Under the pieces are notes generated by a model. The model saw only the letters and a list, made by a program, of their open reading frames with translations, did no database searches and had not been told where the DNA came from. Below are positions 46,002 through 53,513 of a stretch of DNA of 64,000 nt, piece by piece. Source of the DNA: JAHRAW01 sp965262585 (GTDB taxonomy: Bacteria; Pseudomonadota; Gammaproteobacteria; Arenicellales; Poriferihabitantaceae); contig OZ253546.1 in assembly GCA_965262585.1 (NCBI GenBank), positions 1,798,001 through 1,862,000 of the forward strand. The letters are read 5' to 3'. The position numbers and the translations under genes are program-made. The first letter of the stretch is position 1. Every line of letters starts with the position of its first letter.

Positions 46002-46970
46002 ATGCACGATAAAACTACCGCCGGAAAATGGTGGCTGATGGTGTTGCCATTGCTGGCGCTCAGCGGCTGTGTGCCGCCGAATTATGTGCCTATTCAGAAC
46101 CAGCCCGGCCAAACCCCGGTGACCTCGGCAACTTCGGCTACAGTACAGACGCAACCCGCGCAACCCGCCGCGCAACCCAATGCCGGGACGCTGAAAGCCC
46201 TGGAGCAGTTGACCGAACTGAAGGAAGAACTCAAGAAACTGCGCAATGTGGTGGAAGAAATCGAGTTCAACACCGAAACCGCCAAGCGTCGCCGGCAGAA
46301 CCTGTTTCAGGATCTGGACCGTCGGCTGCTGGCACTGGAGCGTGCCCAGCGTCTGCTGTCGCTGGGGCAACAAGGCATTAACGGCGGCGTTGGTGCTGTT
46401 CCCGGTCTCACGCCCGGTCTCGACCCCGCCCCCGGTATTGTTAACGGCACCGCAATCATCCCCGCAACGTCGGGCGACGCCAACGTTGCAATCGTGGAGA
46501 GCGTTCCCGGAACCGCAACCCTCGCACCGCCGGCGAGCACCACCCCCGGCGATAATTTCGATCAGGTCGGAGTGGTGTCTGTGCCGGAACAGGAAGCCTA
46601 CGAGCAAGCGTTCAACCTGCTAAAGCAGAGCAAATATCAAGACGCCATCGCCGGGTTTCAGAACCTCGCCGATACTTGGCCGGAAAGCCAACTGGCGGAT
46701 GATTCGTATTATTGGATGTCGGAAGCGCGTTATGTGAACCGCGAGTTTGAAGCGGCGTTGATGGGTTTTCGCGCCGTGGCGACCCGCTATCCCGACAGCC
46801 CGAGGGTGCCCGAAGCGTTGCTGAAGACCGGATATATCCAGTATGACATCGGCGCCTACGAAGAAGCGGCGGAAATTTTTCGCGACCTGCTCGAACGCTT
46901 CCCCGGCCATCAGGTGGCGGTGTCGGCCCAGACCCGGTTACGCCGCATCGAACAGACTATTCAACAGTAA
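46002..46970 (+). CDS. cpoB: Cell division coordinator CpoB (YbgF-like), lipoprotein form
   Basis: From ATG 46002 the product is about 322 residues with a lipoprotein signal peptide and lipobox L-S-G-C (Cys23). An upstream in-frame ATG at 45972 would lengthen the n-region by ten residues. A coiled coil (about 60-120, L-K-E-E-L-K-K-L-R) is followed by a Pro/Thr-rich linker and TPR repeats (about 195-322). E. coli CpoB is soluble and periplasmic and links Tol with peptidoglycan synthesis during division; this version appears membrane-anchored. It is the last gene of the tol-pal unit. Confidence 0.85.
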   Translation: MHDKTTAGKWWLMVLPLLALSGCVPPNYVPIQNQPGQTPVTSATSATVQTQPAQPAAQPNAGTLKALEQLTELKEELKKLRNVVEEIEFNTETAKRRRQNLFQDLDRRLLALERAQRLLSLGQQGINGGVGAVPGLTPGLDPAPGIVNGTAIIPATSGDANVAIVESVPGTATLAPPASTTPGDNFDQVGVVSVPEQEAYEQAFNLLKQSKYQDAIAGFQNLADTWPESQLADDSYYWMSEARYVNREFEAALMGFRAVATRYPDSPRVPEALLKTGYIQYDIGAYEEAAEIFRDLLERFPGHQVAVSAQTRLRRIEQTIQQ

Positions 46971-47011
46971 TCATCGGCGGCGGAGATCGGGGCAGGGCGG
47001 GACAATCGCGC

Positions 47012-47041
47012 TTGCTTTAATTCAGCCATTTCGAGCATTAT
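47012..47041 (+). promoter_or_regulatory. Putative promoter of tRNA-Lys
   Basis: TTGCTT (47012-47017), an 18-bp spacer and CATTAT (47036-47041) are followed by the GC-rich stretch cccgccgg, then the tRNA at 47061. A GC-rich discriminator is typical of growth-rate-controlled stable-RNA promoters. Confidence 0.4.
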
Positions 47042-47060
47042 CCCGCCGGAAAATCGCAAA

Positions 47061-47136
47061 GGGGCGTTAGCTCAGCTGGTAGAGCATCTGACTTTTAATC
47101 AGGTGGTCGCAGGTTCGAACCCTGCACGCCCCACCA
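47061..47136 (+). tRNA. tRNA-Lys (anticodon TTT)
   Basis: A 76-nt cloverleaf with CCA encoded. The acceptor stem ggggcgt pairs with acgcccc. The D-arm has agctcagctggtagagc, the anticodon loop ctTTTaa sits in a tctga/tcagg stem, and the T-arm has ggttcgaaccc. In several gammaproteobacteria a tRNA-Lys also lies downstream of the tol-pal cluster; here the queuosine genes often found between are absent. Confidence 0.97.
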
Positions 47137-47167
47137 TTTATCATCCCTTGCAAAGCAGCGTAGCGAA

Positions 47168-48004
47168 TTGACCATTCAGCGGAATTTTCGCGGCACGAGT
47201 TATCGCCTGACCGGCGACCCCGGGCAAAAGCCGCTGCTGGTGTTGGTTCACGGAGTTGGTCTGAACCACACCATGTGGCGCGTCCCGGTGGAATTGCTGG
47301 CCCCCGACTTTGCGCTGCTAACCTACGATTTTCTCGGCCATGGCGACAGCCACAACCCCGCCGGTGCGCGAAAAATCCGTGACTACGTCGATCAATTAAC
47401 CGACCTTGTAGACCATCTCGGCGTCGAGCATTTTGCGCTGGTGGGGTTCTCCCTGGGCGCCCTCATCGCCCAGGCTTTCGCGTCGCTGCAGTATCGCTCG
47501 CCATCGCACTCGCCCTCGCGCCTGACCCATCTTGGGCTGCTGCACAGCACCTATCAGCGCACCGAGGCACAGTGCCGAGGCGTGCGAGAACGATACCGCA
47601 TGACCCGCGACCACGGCCCCATGTCGGTCGTTGAGGCGGCCATCGAACGCTGGTTTTCTCCCGCCTACCGGCGCGACCAAGCCGCCGCCGTCGATGAAAT
47701 TCGGGCGATTTTCGCAGCACATACCGGCGACGGTTATCTGAAGGCGTACCGCCTGATTGCGTACGCCGAAGCGGACCTGGAGCAATATCCGTTGAAGCGG
47801 GTGACCTGCCCGACTCTGGTGATTACCGGCACCGACGATGTCGGTTCGACCCCGGCGATGTCGCAAGCGTTGTGCCGCGACCTGCCCAACAGCCAACTCA
47901 TCATCAACCCGGAACACCGACACATGGCACCGGTGGAACATGCCGCCGTAATCACCGAGCAGTTGAGGTCGCTACTGACCGCCACTCCTCCGATCTGCAA
48001 CTAG
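47168..48004 (+). CDS. Alpha/beta-hydrolase (enol-lactonase-like)
   Basis: This 278-residue alpha/beta-hydrolase-fold protein begins at TTG, as there is no upstream ATG and the first conserved strand follows immediately. The oxyanion segment is H-G-V-G-L-N (28-33), the nucleophile elbow G-F-S-L-G has Ser95, the acid is in T-G-T-D-D (about 218-222), and the catalytic His is in the E-H-R-H-M-A segment near the C-terminus. It is closest in appearance to 3-oxoadipate enol-lactonase and related carboxylesterases. No aromatic degradation genes lie nearby, so the substrate is unknown. It is convergent with the GIY-YIG gene. Confidence 0.8.
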   Translation: MTIQRNFRGTSYRLTGDPGQKPLLVLVHGVGLNHTMWRVPVELLAPDFALLTYDFLGHGDSHNPAGARKIRDYVDQLTDLVDHLGVEHFALVGFSLGALIAQAFASLQYRSPSHSPSRLTHLGLLHSTYQRTEAQCRGVRERYRMTRDHGPMSVVEAAIERWFSPAYRRDQAAAVDEIRAIFAAHTGDGYLKAYRLIAYAEADLEQYPLKRVTCPTLVITGTDDVGSTPAMSQALCRDLPNSQLIINPEHRHMAPVEHAAVITEQLRSLLTATPPICN

Positions 48005-48018
48005 TTTCGCGCGCCTGT

Positions 48019-48282
48019 TCATGCGGACGTTGGCGATGACACCAGTCGTTCCTTGTCGGCCTTGCTCAAAGTGCGCAGTAAGCACTCCCGCTGGCCGGCG
48101 GCGGAACGACTACTCTGTCGTTCGTGATACACCAAAGTCACCGGCCGCCTCGCGCGAGTGTAACGAGCCCCCGCCGACGCCCCGGAATTGTGTTCAGCCA
48201 CGCGCCTTTTCAGATCGGTGGTGATCCCGGTATACAAAGAGTCGTCAGCGCACCGAAGAATGTAAACAAACCAATCTGCCAT
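48019..48282 (-). CDS. GIY-YIG nuclease-family protein (UPF0213-like)
   Basis: This 87-residue protein has the GIY-YIG core split as V-Y-I-L (6-9) and L-Y-T-G-I-T (16-21), then R-R-V-A-E-H-N. This is the compact single-domain version seen in YhbQ/UPF0213 proteins. The ATG at 48282 (M-A-D-W) is chosen. An upstream frame to 48360 adds a glycine-rich stretch not expected in the family. The cellular role of these small nucleases is not settled; DNA repair has been proposed. Confidence 0.85.
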   Translation of the reverse strand: MADWFVYILRCADDSLYTGITTDLKRRVAEHNSGASAGARYTRARRPVTLVYHERQSSRSAAGQRECLLRTLSKADKERLVSSPTSA

Positions 48283-48452
48283 AGATAAAAGTATGCCGCA
48301 CAGGCCATAAGAATAATGCACCACCATACCGCCGCCACCGCCCACAAGCAAATTCTGCATTGCCTATGATTAAACCACGGAAGGATATTGAAATTGTGTC
48401 CTCCCCAACCGCGTAGCCGAACATCATAATGAGCGGCTAACGCTTTCACTGG

Positions 48453-48472
48453 ATTCCCGCCTACGCGGGAAT
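48453..48472. repeat. dRS3-like 20-bp palindrome (intact copy)
   Basis: attcccgc-ctac-gcgggaat fits the pattern ATTCCC-N8-GGGAAT, known as dRS3 in Neisseria, within the wider context ctgg...gacgg. It lies in the 250-bp gap between the divergent GIY-YIG gene and the orphan secreted-protein gene, which shows no other recognisable element. Confidence 0.7.
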
Positions 48473-48533
48473 GACGGATTGAAATGATTCCCCACAATTC
48501 ACAAAAACATCGATGCCGGGCTACAATAACCGG

Positions 48534-49103
48534 ATGGGCTTGTTCATCGGCGCAATCAATCGGTTTGTTCGCTTCAGGGATGTGGCGGCGATTTTGTTGG
48601 GGTTGATGGTCTTTGATGGTGGCGTCCGTGCCGATGGGCCGGGGTTGCCTGCCAACATTTGCCACGACTCGTGCGGGCCCCGCCAGCATCAGATGTGGTC
48701 GCGTTTCGAGCGTGGCGAAAGCCCGGATATTGGCGTGCTTCCCAGGGTATACGCGGGCGTTTGCCACGTCTTCGGCAACAACGTCAACCCCGATCGCGAG
48801 CACCACGTCGGCTTTATGATTGACAACGACACCGACACCGGCGAACACCGCTTGCACTTGCGCTTCAGTTTTTTCACCCCCCGCCAGCCCTACGACAAAT
48901 TGACCGCGGAGCAAGCAAGGGAAAGTTTCGACGCCCCGGTTTTGCCGCTGTCGGTGCACGACGGCTACGCTTACGCTGAGGTCATCGACCAGTGGTTTTT
49001 CGCGCGCTACTGGCTGCGCCGAGACCGTGAGCGAACGCTATTGGTCATCTACTTTGGCCACCACATTACCATCCTGTGCGATGCCGGTGCGAATCGTTAT
49101 TGA
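48534..49103 (+). CDS. Predicted secreted protein of unknown function
   Basis: About 189 residues from ATG 48534 (an upstream in-frame ATG at 48513 is possible). Residues about 14-35 are a signal peptide (A-A-I-L-L-G-L-M-V-F), with likely cleavage before D-G-P-G. The mature part has Cys in C-H-D-S-C and later C-H-V, D-N-D-T-D-T-G (possibly a Ca2+-binding loop) and many aromatic residues in its second half. I recognise no family. The lack of internal disruption and the good signal peptide support a real gene. Confidence 0.6.
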   Translation: MGLFIGAINRFVRFRDVAAILLGLMVFDGGVRADGPGLPANICHDSCGPRQHQMWSRFERGESPDIGVLPRVYAGVCHVFGNNVNPDREHHVGFMIDNDTDTGEHRLHLRFSFFTPRQPYDKLTAEQARESFDAPVLPLSVHDGYAYAEVIDQWFFARYWLRRDRERTLLVIYFGHHITILCDAGANRY

Positions 49104-49147
49104 GTCGGTTGGATGGCAGTTGGATGGCAGTTAGATAAAAACCATAC

Positions 49148-50014
49148 TCAGGCTGAAGCGGTCGCATTCATGGCGAGTTCGCCGCGCGCATTGGCCGCCC
49201 ATAGCCGCATTTGTCCGGCGTGTTCTTTGCGGGCGATGGTGAACGGTTGATTGCCGAAAAGCGGGCTCACGGCGCGAAACTCAAATTGGTTCAACGCCGC
49301 CGCGCCGTGCTGTTCGCCGGCCATGCCCACCAGAAAGGTGGCGGTCAGAGGGCCGTGAACCACCAATCCGGGAAAGCCCTCGACATCGCGGCAGTATTCT
49401 ATGTCGTAGTGAATCCGGTGGCTGTTGAAGGTCAGCGCGGAATACCGAAACAGCAGCATTGGGGAAGGGGTGATTTGCGCGCTCGCATCGGCGTCTTCGG
49501 GGGCCGGCGGCGGGGCCGCAACTGGCGTGTTTTGGTCGTGATCCTGGCGATAGACGATGTCGTGTTCCTCGGTCATTTTCAACGTCAACCGATCTAGAAA
49601 TTCGTGGCGCACGGTAACAAAACACAACTCCCCGGTGCGCCCGGTTTTGCGCACCACGTTGGTAATGGTGGATTGTTTGCGGATGGATTCGCCGATGCGT
49701 ATCGGCTCGATGAAGCGCAGCCGCCCACCGGCCCACATGCGCCTCGGCAACGCCACCGGCGGCAGGAATTCGCCGCGCATGGCATGGCCATCGCGATCCA
49801 ACTCCCGCAACGGCGCCGCTTCGAGAAAGAACAGCCAGTGCCATGCATGGGGCAGCGGGTCGCCATCTCCGAGCGCCGCCGGTGGCCAGTGGAGGGTGGC
49901 TTGCATCCGCGCCACAGGTTGCGGGCGGATGACGTCGGTGACGGTGCGTTGCTTGCCAATCCAGCGGCATAGCACATCGGGGTCGAGGGTGGGTTCGGTG
50001 TGGCGGTCATTCAT
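49148..50014 (-). CDS. Double-hotdog hydratase (FAS1-like dehydratase / mesaconyl-CoA hydratase-like)
   Basis: This 288-residue protein starts M-N-D-R-H, with an ATGA overlap with the upstream SDR gene. It has two hotdog halves. The first (about 15-150) contains P-L-P-H-A-W-H-W-L-F-F and M-W-A-G-G-R-L. The second (about 180-288) contains the conserved A-L-T-F-N-S-H-R-I-H-Y-D and V-V-H-G-P-L-T-A, in which Asp and His act in hydration of enoyl-CoA. Family members hydrate mesaconyl-C4-CoA or 3-methylfumaryl-CoA, or dehydrate 3-hydroxyacyl thioesters. The specific substrate here is inferred only to be a short branched acyl-CoA. It is the last gene of a three-gene minus-strand operon. Confidence 0.8.
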   Translation of the reverse strand: MNDRHTEPTLDPDVLCRWIGKQRTVTDVIRPQPVARMQATLHWPPAALGDGDPLPHAWHWLFFLEAAPLRELDRDGHAMRGEFLPPVALPRRMWAGGRLRFIEPIRIGESIRKQSTITNVVRKTGRTGELCFVTVRHEFLDRLTLKMTEEHDIVYRQDHDQNTPVAAPPPAPEDADASAQITPSPMLLFRYSALTFNSHRIHYDIEYCRDVEGFPGLVVHGPLTATFLVGMAGEQHGAAALNQFEFRAVSPLFGNQPFTIARKEHAGQMRLWAANARGELAMNATASA

Positions 50015-50802
50015 TGCGCTTTCACCGGAACGACGTAGTTCAACCCCATGCGGCCACCGTCGGGGTAGATGGTTTGGCCGGTGAGGTAACTCGAATAACT
50101 GCTGGCGAGAAACACCGCGACTTTGGCGACTTCGTCGGGTTCTCCGGGACGTTCCATGGGTGTGCGTGACAGCACTTCGCGCATTTTTTGCGGGTTGTCG
50201 GCGATGGATTGAAACATTTCGGTATGAATGGAGCCGGGGCCAATGCCGTTGACTCGCACCCCTTCGGCGGCCATGCGAATGGCGAGGCATTTGGTCCATT
50301 GGTTGACCCCGCCCTTGGCGACGACATAAGGCGCGATGGCGGGAATGGCGAGCACGGCGTTGACCGATGACATGTTAATGATGACGCCCTTGCATCCGTC
50401 CGCATCGGCTTCTTGAGTCACCATCTGTCGCGCCGCGATCTGGCCGCTGAGAAATACCCCGCGCAGGTTGACGTCGAGCACACGGTCGAAATCCTCCACT
50501 TCCAACTCGAGAATATCGGCGGCGTGGACGATACCGGCGTTGGCGATCACCGTGTCGATGCGGCCGCATTGCTCCACGGCAAAATCCATCAGCGACTGGA
50601 TGGCCGCTTTGTCGGTCACATCGCAACTGCGGTATAGCGCGTGGCCGCCTCCGGCGCGAAGCCGTTCGGCGGCCTCTTCGCCGGCCTCGTCGAGCACATC
50701 GGAAAGGATTACCGTAGCACGCTCTTTGACGAATCGCTGCGCGCAGGCGAGGCCAATGCCCCGTGCCGCGCCGGTGATGACGGCGATTTTATCTTTCAAC
50801 AT
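50011..50802 (-). CDS. Short-chain dehydrogenase/reductase (SDR)
   Basis: This 263-residue classical SDR has a Rossmann glycine motif T-G-A-A-R-G-I-G (10-17), D61-V for the adenine ring, N-A-G (88-90), catalytic Ser (145/146), Tyr159 and Lys163. D35 after the second strand suggests NAD(H) preference. The C-terminus carries Y-P-D-G-G. The start at 50802 is chosen for its fit to the family N-terminus. It overlaps the upstream ThDP-enzyme gene by 14 bp and the downstream hydratase start by 4 bp, so the three are translationally coupled. The likely reaction is oxidation or reduction of a hydroxyacyl intermediate (inference). Confidence 0.88.
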   Translation of the reverse strand: MLKDKIAVITGAARGIGLACAQRFVKERATVILSDVLDEAGEEAAERLRAGGGHALYRSCDVTDKAAIQSLMDFAVEQCGRIDTVIANAGIVHAADILELEVEDFDRVLDVNLRGVFLSGQIAARQMVTQEADADGCKGVIINMSSVNAVLAIPAIAPYVVAKGGVNQWTKCLAIRMAAEGVRVNGIGPGSIHTEMFQSIADNPQKMREVLSRTPMERPGEPDEVAKVAVFLASSYSSYLTGQTIYPDGGRMGLNYVVPVKAQ

Positions 50803-52456
50803 TTTCAGTACTTTCCATTTGGATTTCGATGACCGCTGGGCGGTTGGCGCGCACCGCTTGTTCGAACGCGTTTTCAAATTCACCGGTTTCCCGAACCAGC
50901 GCACCAAACGCGCCGTAAGCCCGCGCCAGTGCCGCAAAATCCGGATTTTCCAGGGCGGTGGCGATGGGGCGGTCCGGGTAATGGCGTTGTTGATGGGTGC
51001 GAATGGTGCCGTAACTGTGATTGTTGAGGATCAGGAATACTACATTCAGGCGGTGTTGTATGGCGGTGGCGAGTTCCTGGCCATTCATCAAAAAACAGCC
51101 GTCTCCGGAAAACGACACCACCATGGATTTCGGGTGGAGGAGTTTGGCGGCGATGGCGGCGGGAACGCCGTATCCCATGGAGCCGTTGGTGGCGGCAAGT
51201 TGGGTTTTGGGGCGACAGAATTGGTAGTTGCGTTGCGCCCACACCGTGTAGTTGCCGGCGCCATTGGCGATGATGCTGCCGCTGGGCAGGCGCGCGCGCA
51301 GATACGCCATGATTTGATCCATCCGCAGACGCGCGCCCTGATCTCGCGGGCGTTGCATGAATTCGACATAGGATAGTCGGGCGGCGGCGATGCGCACGGC
51401 GCGTGCGGTATGCGCGGCTCGGGCGGTGCGAGCGGCGGAGGGGATAGTTTCCACCGCGTTGAGAAACGCTTCGGCGTCGCAGTCGATGCCGAGTTCAGCA
51501 CGATACACCGAGTTCAACTCCGCCGCCGATGGAAAAACATGCACCAATTTTTTCCGACCACCCGAATCGAATTCACGTCCCTCGAACAAAGTGTAGCCGG
51601 AGGTGGTCATCTCCCCCAGCCGCGCCCCCAGCGCGATTATCAAATCGGAGCCTTTCACCAAGTCCGCCAAGTCGGGGTTGGGAGCGATGCCGAGTTCGCC
51701 GATATAGTGCGCGTGGGTGTTGTCGAACATATCTTGGCGGCGAAACGCGCAGGCCGCCGGGATGTGGTGTTTTTCGGAAAACGCCGCCAGCGCGCGGTTG
51801 GTTCGAGGTGTCCACGCTGCGCCGCCGAAAATGATCACCGGTTGCGTGGATTTTTGTAGCAATTCGGAAAACCGCTCGACGGCTTCGGGGGGCGGGGTTT
51901 TGATCGGGCGCAGCGGTTTTTCGCAGTCCGCCGCAATAACCCGGTCGCGGAGCATATCCTCGGGCAATTCAATCACCACCGGCCCCGGGCGGTCGCAAAT
52001 CGCCATCGCCCATGCGTCGCATAACTGCTGCGGAATGTCCTCGGCCTGCTCAATCCGCAACACCGCCTTGGCGACACCGTCATAAACCCGGCGGTAGTCC
52101 AATTCCTGAAACGCTTCGCGCCCCCGTTCGTTGCGCGGATTCTGGCCGATGAACAACAGCAGCGGGGTGGAATCCTGAAACGCGGTGTGGATACCGATCA
52201 TAGCGTTGGATGCGCCCGGCCCCCGTGACACAAAACAAATCCCCGGCTGGCCACTCAACTTGCCATAGGCCTCGGCCATATACGCAGCCCCGCCTTCCTG
52301 CCGGCACACGATAAGCCGCACCCGCCGACGGTGGTCGTAAAAAGCATCCAGAGCAGCAAGATAACTTTCACCGGGGACACAAAACACATGCTTAACCCCA
52401 TAACCGACCAAGCCATCCACCAACACCTGGCCACCGCTGCGTTTGATTGATGGCAT
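50789..52456 (-). CDS. Thiamine diphosphate-dependent enzyme (acetolactate synthase-like)
   Basis: This 555-residue protein of the ThDP decarboxylase superfamily starts M-P-S-I-K. The N-terminal Pyr domain has the cofactor-activating Glu in V-P-G-E-S (E30). The central domain follows at about 190-325. The C-terminal PP domain has the ThDP motif G-D-G...N-N (451-479). It resembles acetolactate synthase, glyoxylate carboligase and 2-hydroxyacyl-CoA lyase families, which cannot be separated here by eye. No regulatory small subunit gene is adjacent, arguing against a biosynthetic AHAS. It is the first gene of the ThDP-SDR-hydratase operon. The upstream 1 kb is repeat-rich. Confidence 0.85.
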   Translation of the reverse strand: MPSIKRSGGQVLVDGLVGYGVKHVFCVPGESYLAALDAFYDHRRRVRLIVCRQEGGAAYMAEAYGKLSGQPGICFVSRGPGASNAMIGIHTAFQDSTPLLLFIGQNPRNERGREAFQELDYRRVYDGVAKAVLRIEQAEDIPQQLCDAWAMAICDRPGPVVIELPEDMLRDRVIAADCEKPLRPIKTPPPEAVERFSELLQKSTQPVIIFGGAAWTPRTNRALAAFSEKHHIPAACAFRRQDMFDNTHAHYIGELGIAPNPDLADLVKGSDLIIALGARLGEMTTSGYTLFEGREFDSGGRKKLVHVFPSAAELNSVYRAELGIDCDAEAFLNAVETIPSAARTARAAHTARAVRIAAARLSYVEFMQRPRDQGARLRMDQIMAYLRARLPSGSIIANGAGNYTVWAQRNYQFCRPKTQLAATNGSMGYGVPAAIAAKLLHPKSMVVSFSGDGCFLMNGQELATAIQHRLNVVFLILNNHSYGTIRTHQQRHYPDRPIATALENPDFAALARAYGAFGALVRETGEFENAFEQAVRANRPAVIEIQMESTENVER

Positions 52457-52544
52457 AGTAAATACACCGCCCGCCAGAAAAAACCGATTAAAAGAAGAAA
52501 TCACACCAACGCCAAGCATACCCCAAATGCCCCCGCCACCGACC

Positions 52545-52676
52545 CCTTTATTCCTCATCCGCAAACGAGGAATATCAAAGTGCGTCATTCCCGAACGATA
52601 GAAAAATAAGGCCGCCAGCGACTATATTTTTCATCGTATCGGGAATCCAGAAGGCTAAATAAGGAGTCGGCTGTCG
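52545..52676. repeat. Direct repeat of about 135 bp, copy 1
   Basis: Starts acccctttattcc and runs through cgcaaacgaggaat, gcgtcattcccgaacgat and catcgtatcgggaatcc. It is nearly the same as 52930-53065, with a few indels and substitutions. It lies upstream of the minus-strand ThDP-enzyme gene and probably contains no gene. Confidence 0.75.
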
Positions 52677-52709
52677 CCGCACATGTTTCACTGGATTCCC
52701 GCTTTCGCG

Positions 52710-52816
52710 AGAATGACGGCGTAGGGAGTCGGCTATCGCCGAACATGTTGTACTGGATTCCCGTGTCCCCCAAGTCGTCATTCCCGCTGTCGCGTGAATA
52801 ACGACTTGGCGGCACG
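52710..52816. repeat. 107-bp repeat unit (isolated copy)
   Basis: The unit starts agaatgacgg, contains ggagtcggctatcgccgaac and tactggattcccgtgtcccc, and ends with cgtcattcccgctgtcgcg and aataacgacttggcggcacg. The same unit recurs in tandem at 53067-53281. Each unit contains a dRS3-like half-palindrome. Confidence 0.7.
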
Positions 52817-52858
52817 AGAATGACGGCGTAGGGAGCGGCTAACGCCGGACATGTTGAG

Positions 52859-52940
52859 AATAAAGGGGTCAGTGTGAATTAAATTGATTATACGGCCGGG
52901 AAGGATAGGGGTTTATCTAATTCACACTGACCCCTTTATT
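52859..52940. repeat. Perfect 23-bp inverted repeat (GGGGTCAGTG element)
   Basis: The arms 52859-52881 (aataaaggggtcagtgtgaa...) and 52918-52940 are exact reverse complements separated by 36 bp. A related shorter pair occurs at 53355-53381. The ends look like those of small non-autonomous elements mobilised by IS200/REP-type transposases (inference); no transposase gene lies in the window. Confidence 0.7.
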
Positions 52941-53065
52941 CCATCCGCAAACGAGGAATATCAAAAGTGCGTCATTCCCGAACGATAGAAAAATAAGGCG
53001 CGCCAGCGACTATATTTTTCATCGTATCGGGAATCCAGAAAGCCAAATAAGGAGTCGGCTGTCGC
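52930..53065. repeat. Direct repeat of about 135 bp, copy 2
   Basis: Second copy of the 52545-52676 segment. It begins inside the right arm of the GGGGTCAGTG inverted repeat, so the composite element was probably copied together with its flank. Confidence 0.75.
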
Positions 53066-53066
53066 A

Positions 53067-53353
53067 GGAATGACGGGCCTGGGGAGTCGGCTATCGCCGA
53101 ACATGTTGTACTGGATTCCCGTGTCCCCCAACTCGTCATTCCCGCTGTCGCGTGAATAACGACTTGGCGGCACGAGAATGACGGGCCTGGGGAGTCGGCT
53201 ATCGCCGAACATGTTGTACTGGATTCCCGTGTCCCCAACTCGTCATTCCCGCTGTCGCGGAAATAACGACTTGGCGGCACGAGAATGACGGGCCTGGGGA
53301 GTCGGCTATCGCCGGCATGTCTTACTGGATTCCCACCTATACAGGAATGACGG
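53067..53353. repeat. Tandem 107-bp repeats carrying dRS3-like palindromes
   Basis: Two full units (53067-53174, 53175-53281) and a truncated third (53282-53353, ending actggattcccacctatacaggaatgacgg) follow one another with no unique spacer. The whole 52457-53513 gap has no convincing gene. It holds only these repeats and, at its right end, the leader of the importer operon. Confidence 0.75.
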
Positions 53354-53354
53354 T

Positions 53355-53381
53355 AATAAAGGGGTCAGTGCCCCCTTTATT
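53355..53381. repeat. Short GGGGTCAGTG inverted repeat
   Basis: aataaagggg and cccctttatt are 10-bp arms around tcagtgc. This is a shortened relative of the 52859-52940 element, and it could also fold in RNA as a hairpin upstream of the importer operon. Confidence 0.55.
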
Positions 53382-53513
53382 CTCCGCGTACAGACCCACA
53401 TTATTCTTATATTTCTTGGTAAAACTGTTTTATACTGAATGCCAGTGCGTGGGCGGGTTTTTGGTATTACGCCACGGCATTTGTTTTTATAACCCTGTTT
53501 GGAGGATTATCAA

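Noticed and set aside
52859..52940. Complete insertion sequence
   Set aside because: Only 82 bp including the inverted repeats, with no transposase frame. At most a small non-autonomous element.
52575..53280. Minus-strand frames of 68-102 residues in the intergenic repeats
   Set aside because: They are translations of the 107-bp and 135-bp repeats and share sequence only because the DNA is repeated.
52710..53353. CRISPR array
   Set aside because: Units are about 107 bp, directly adjacent, with no short repeats separated by unique spacers.
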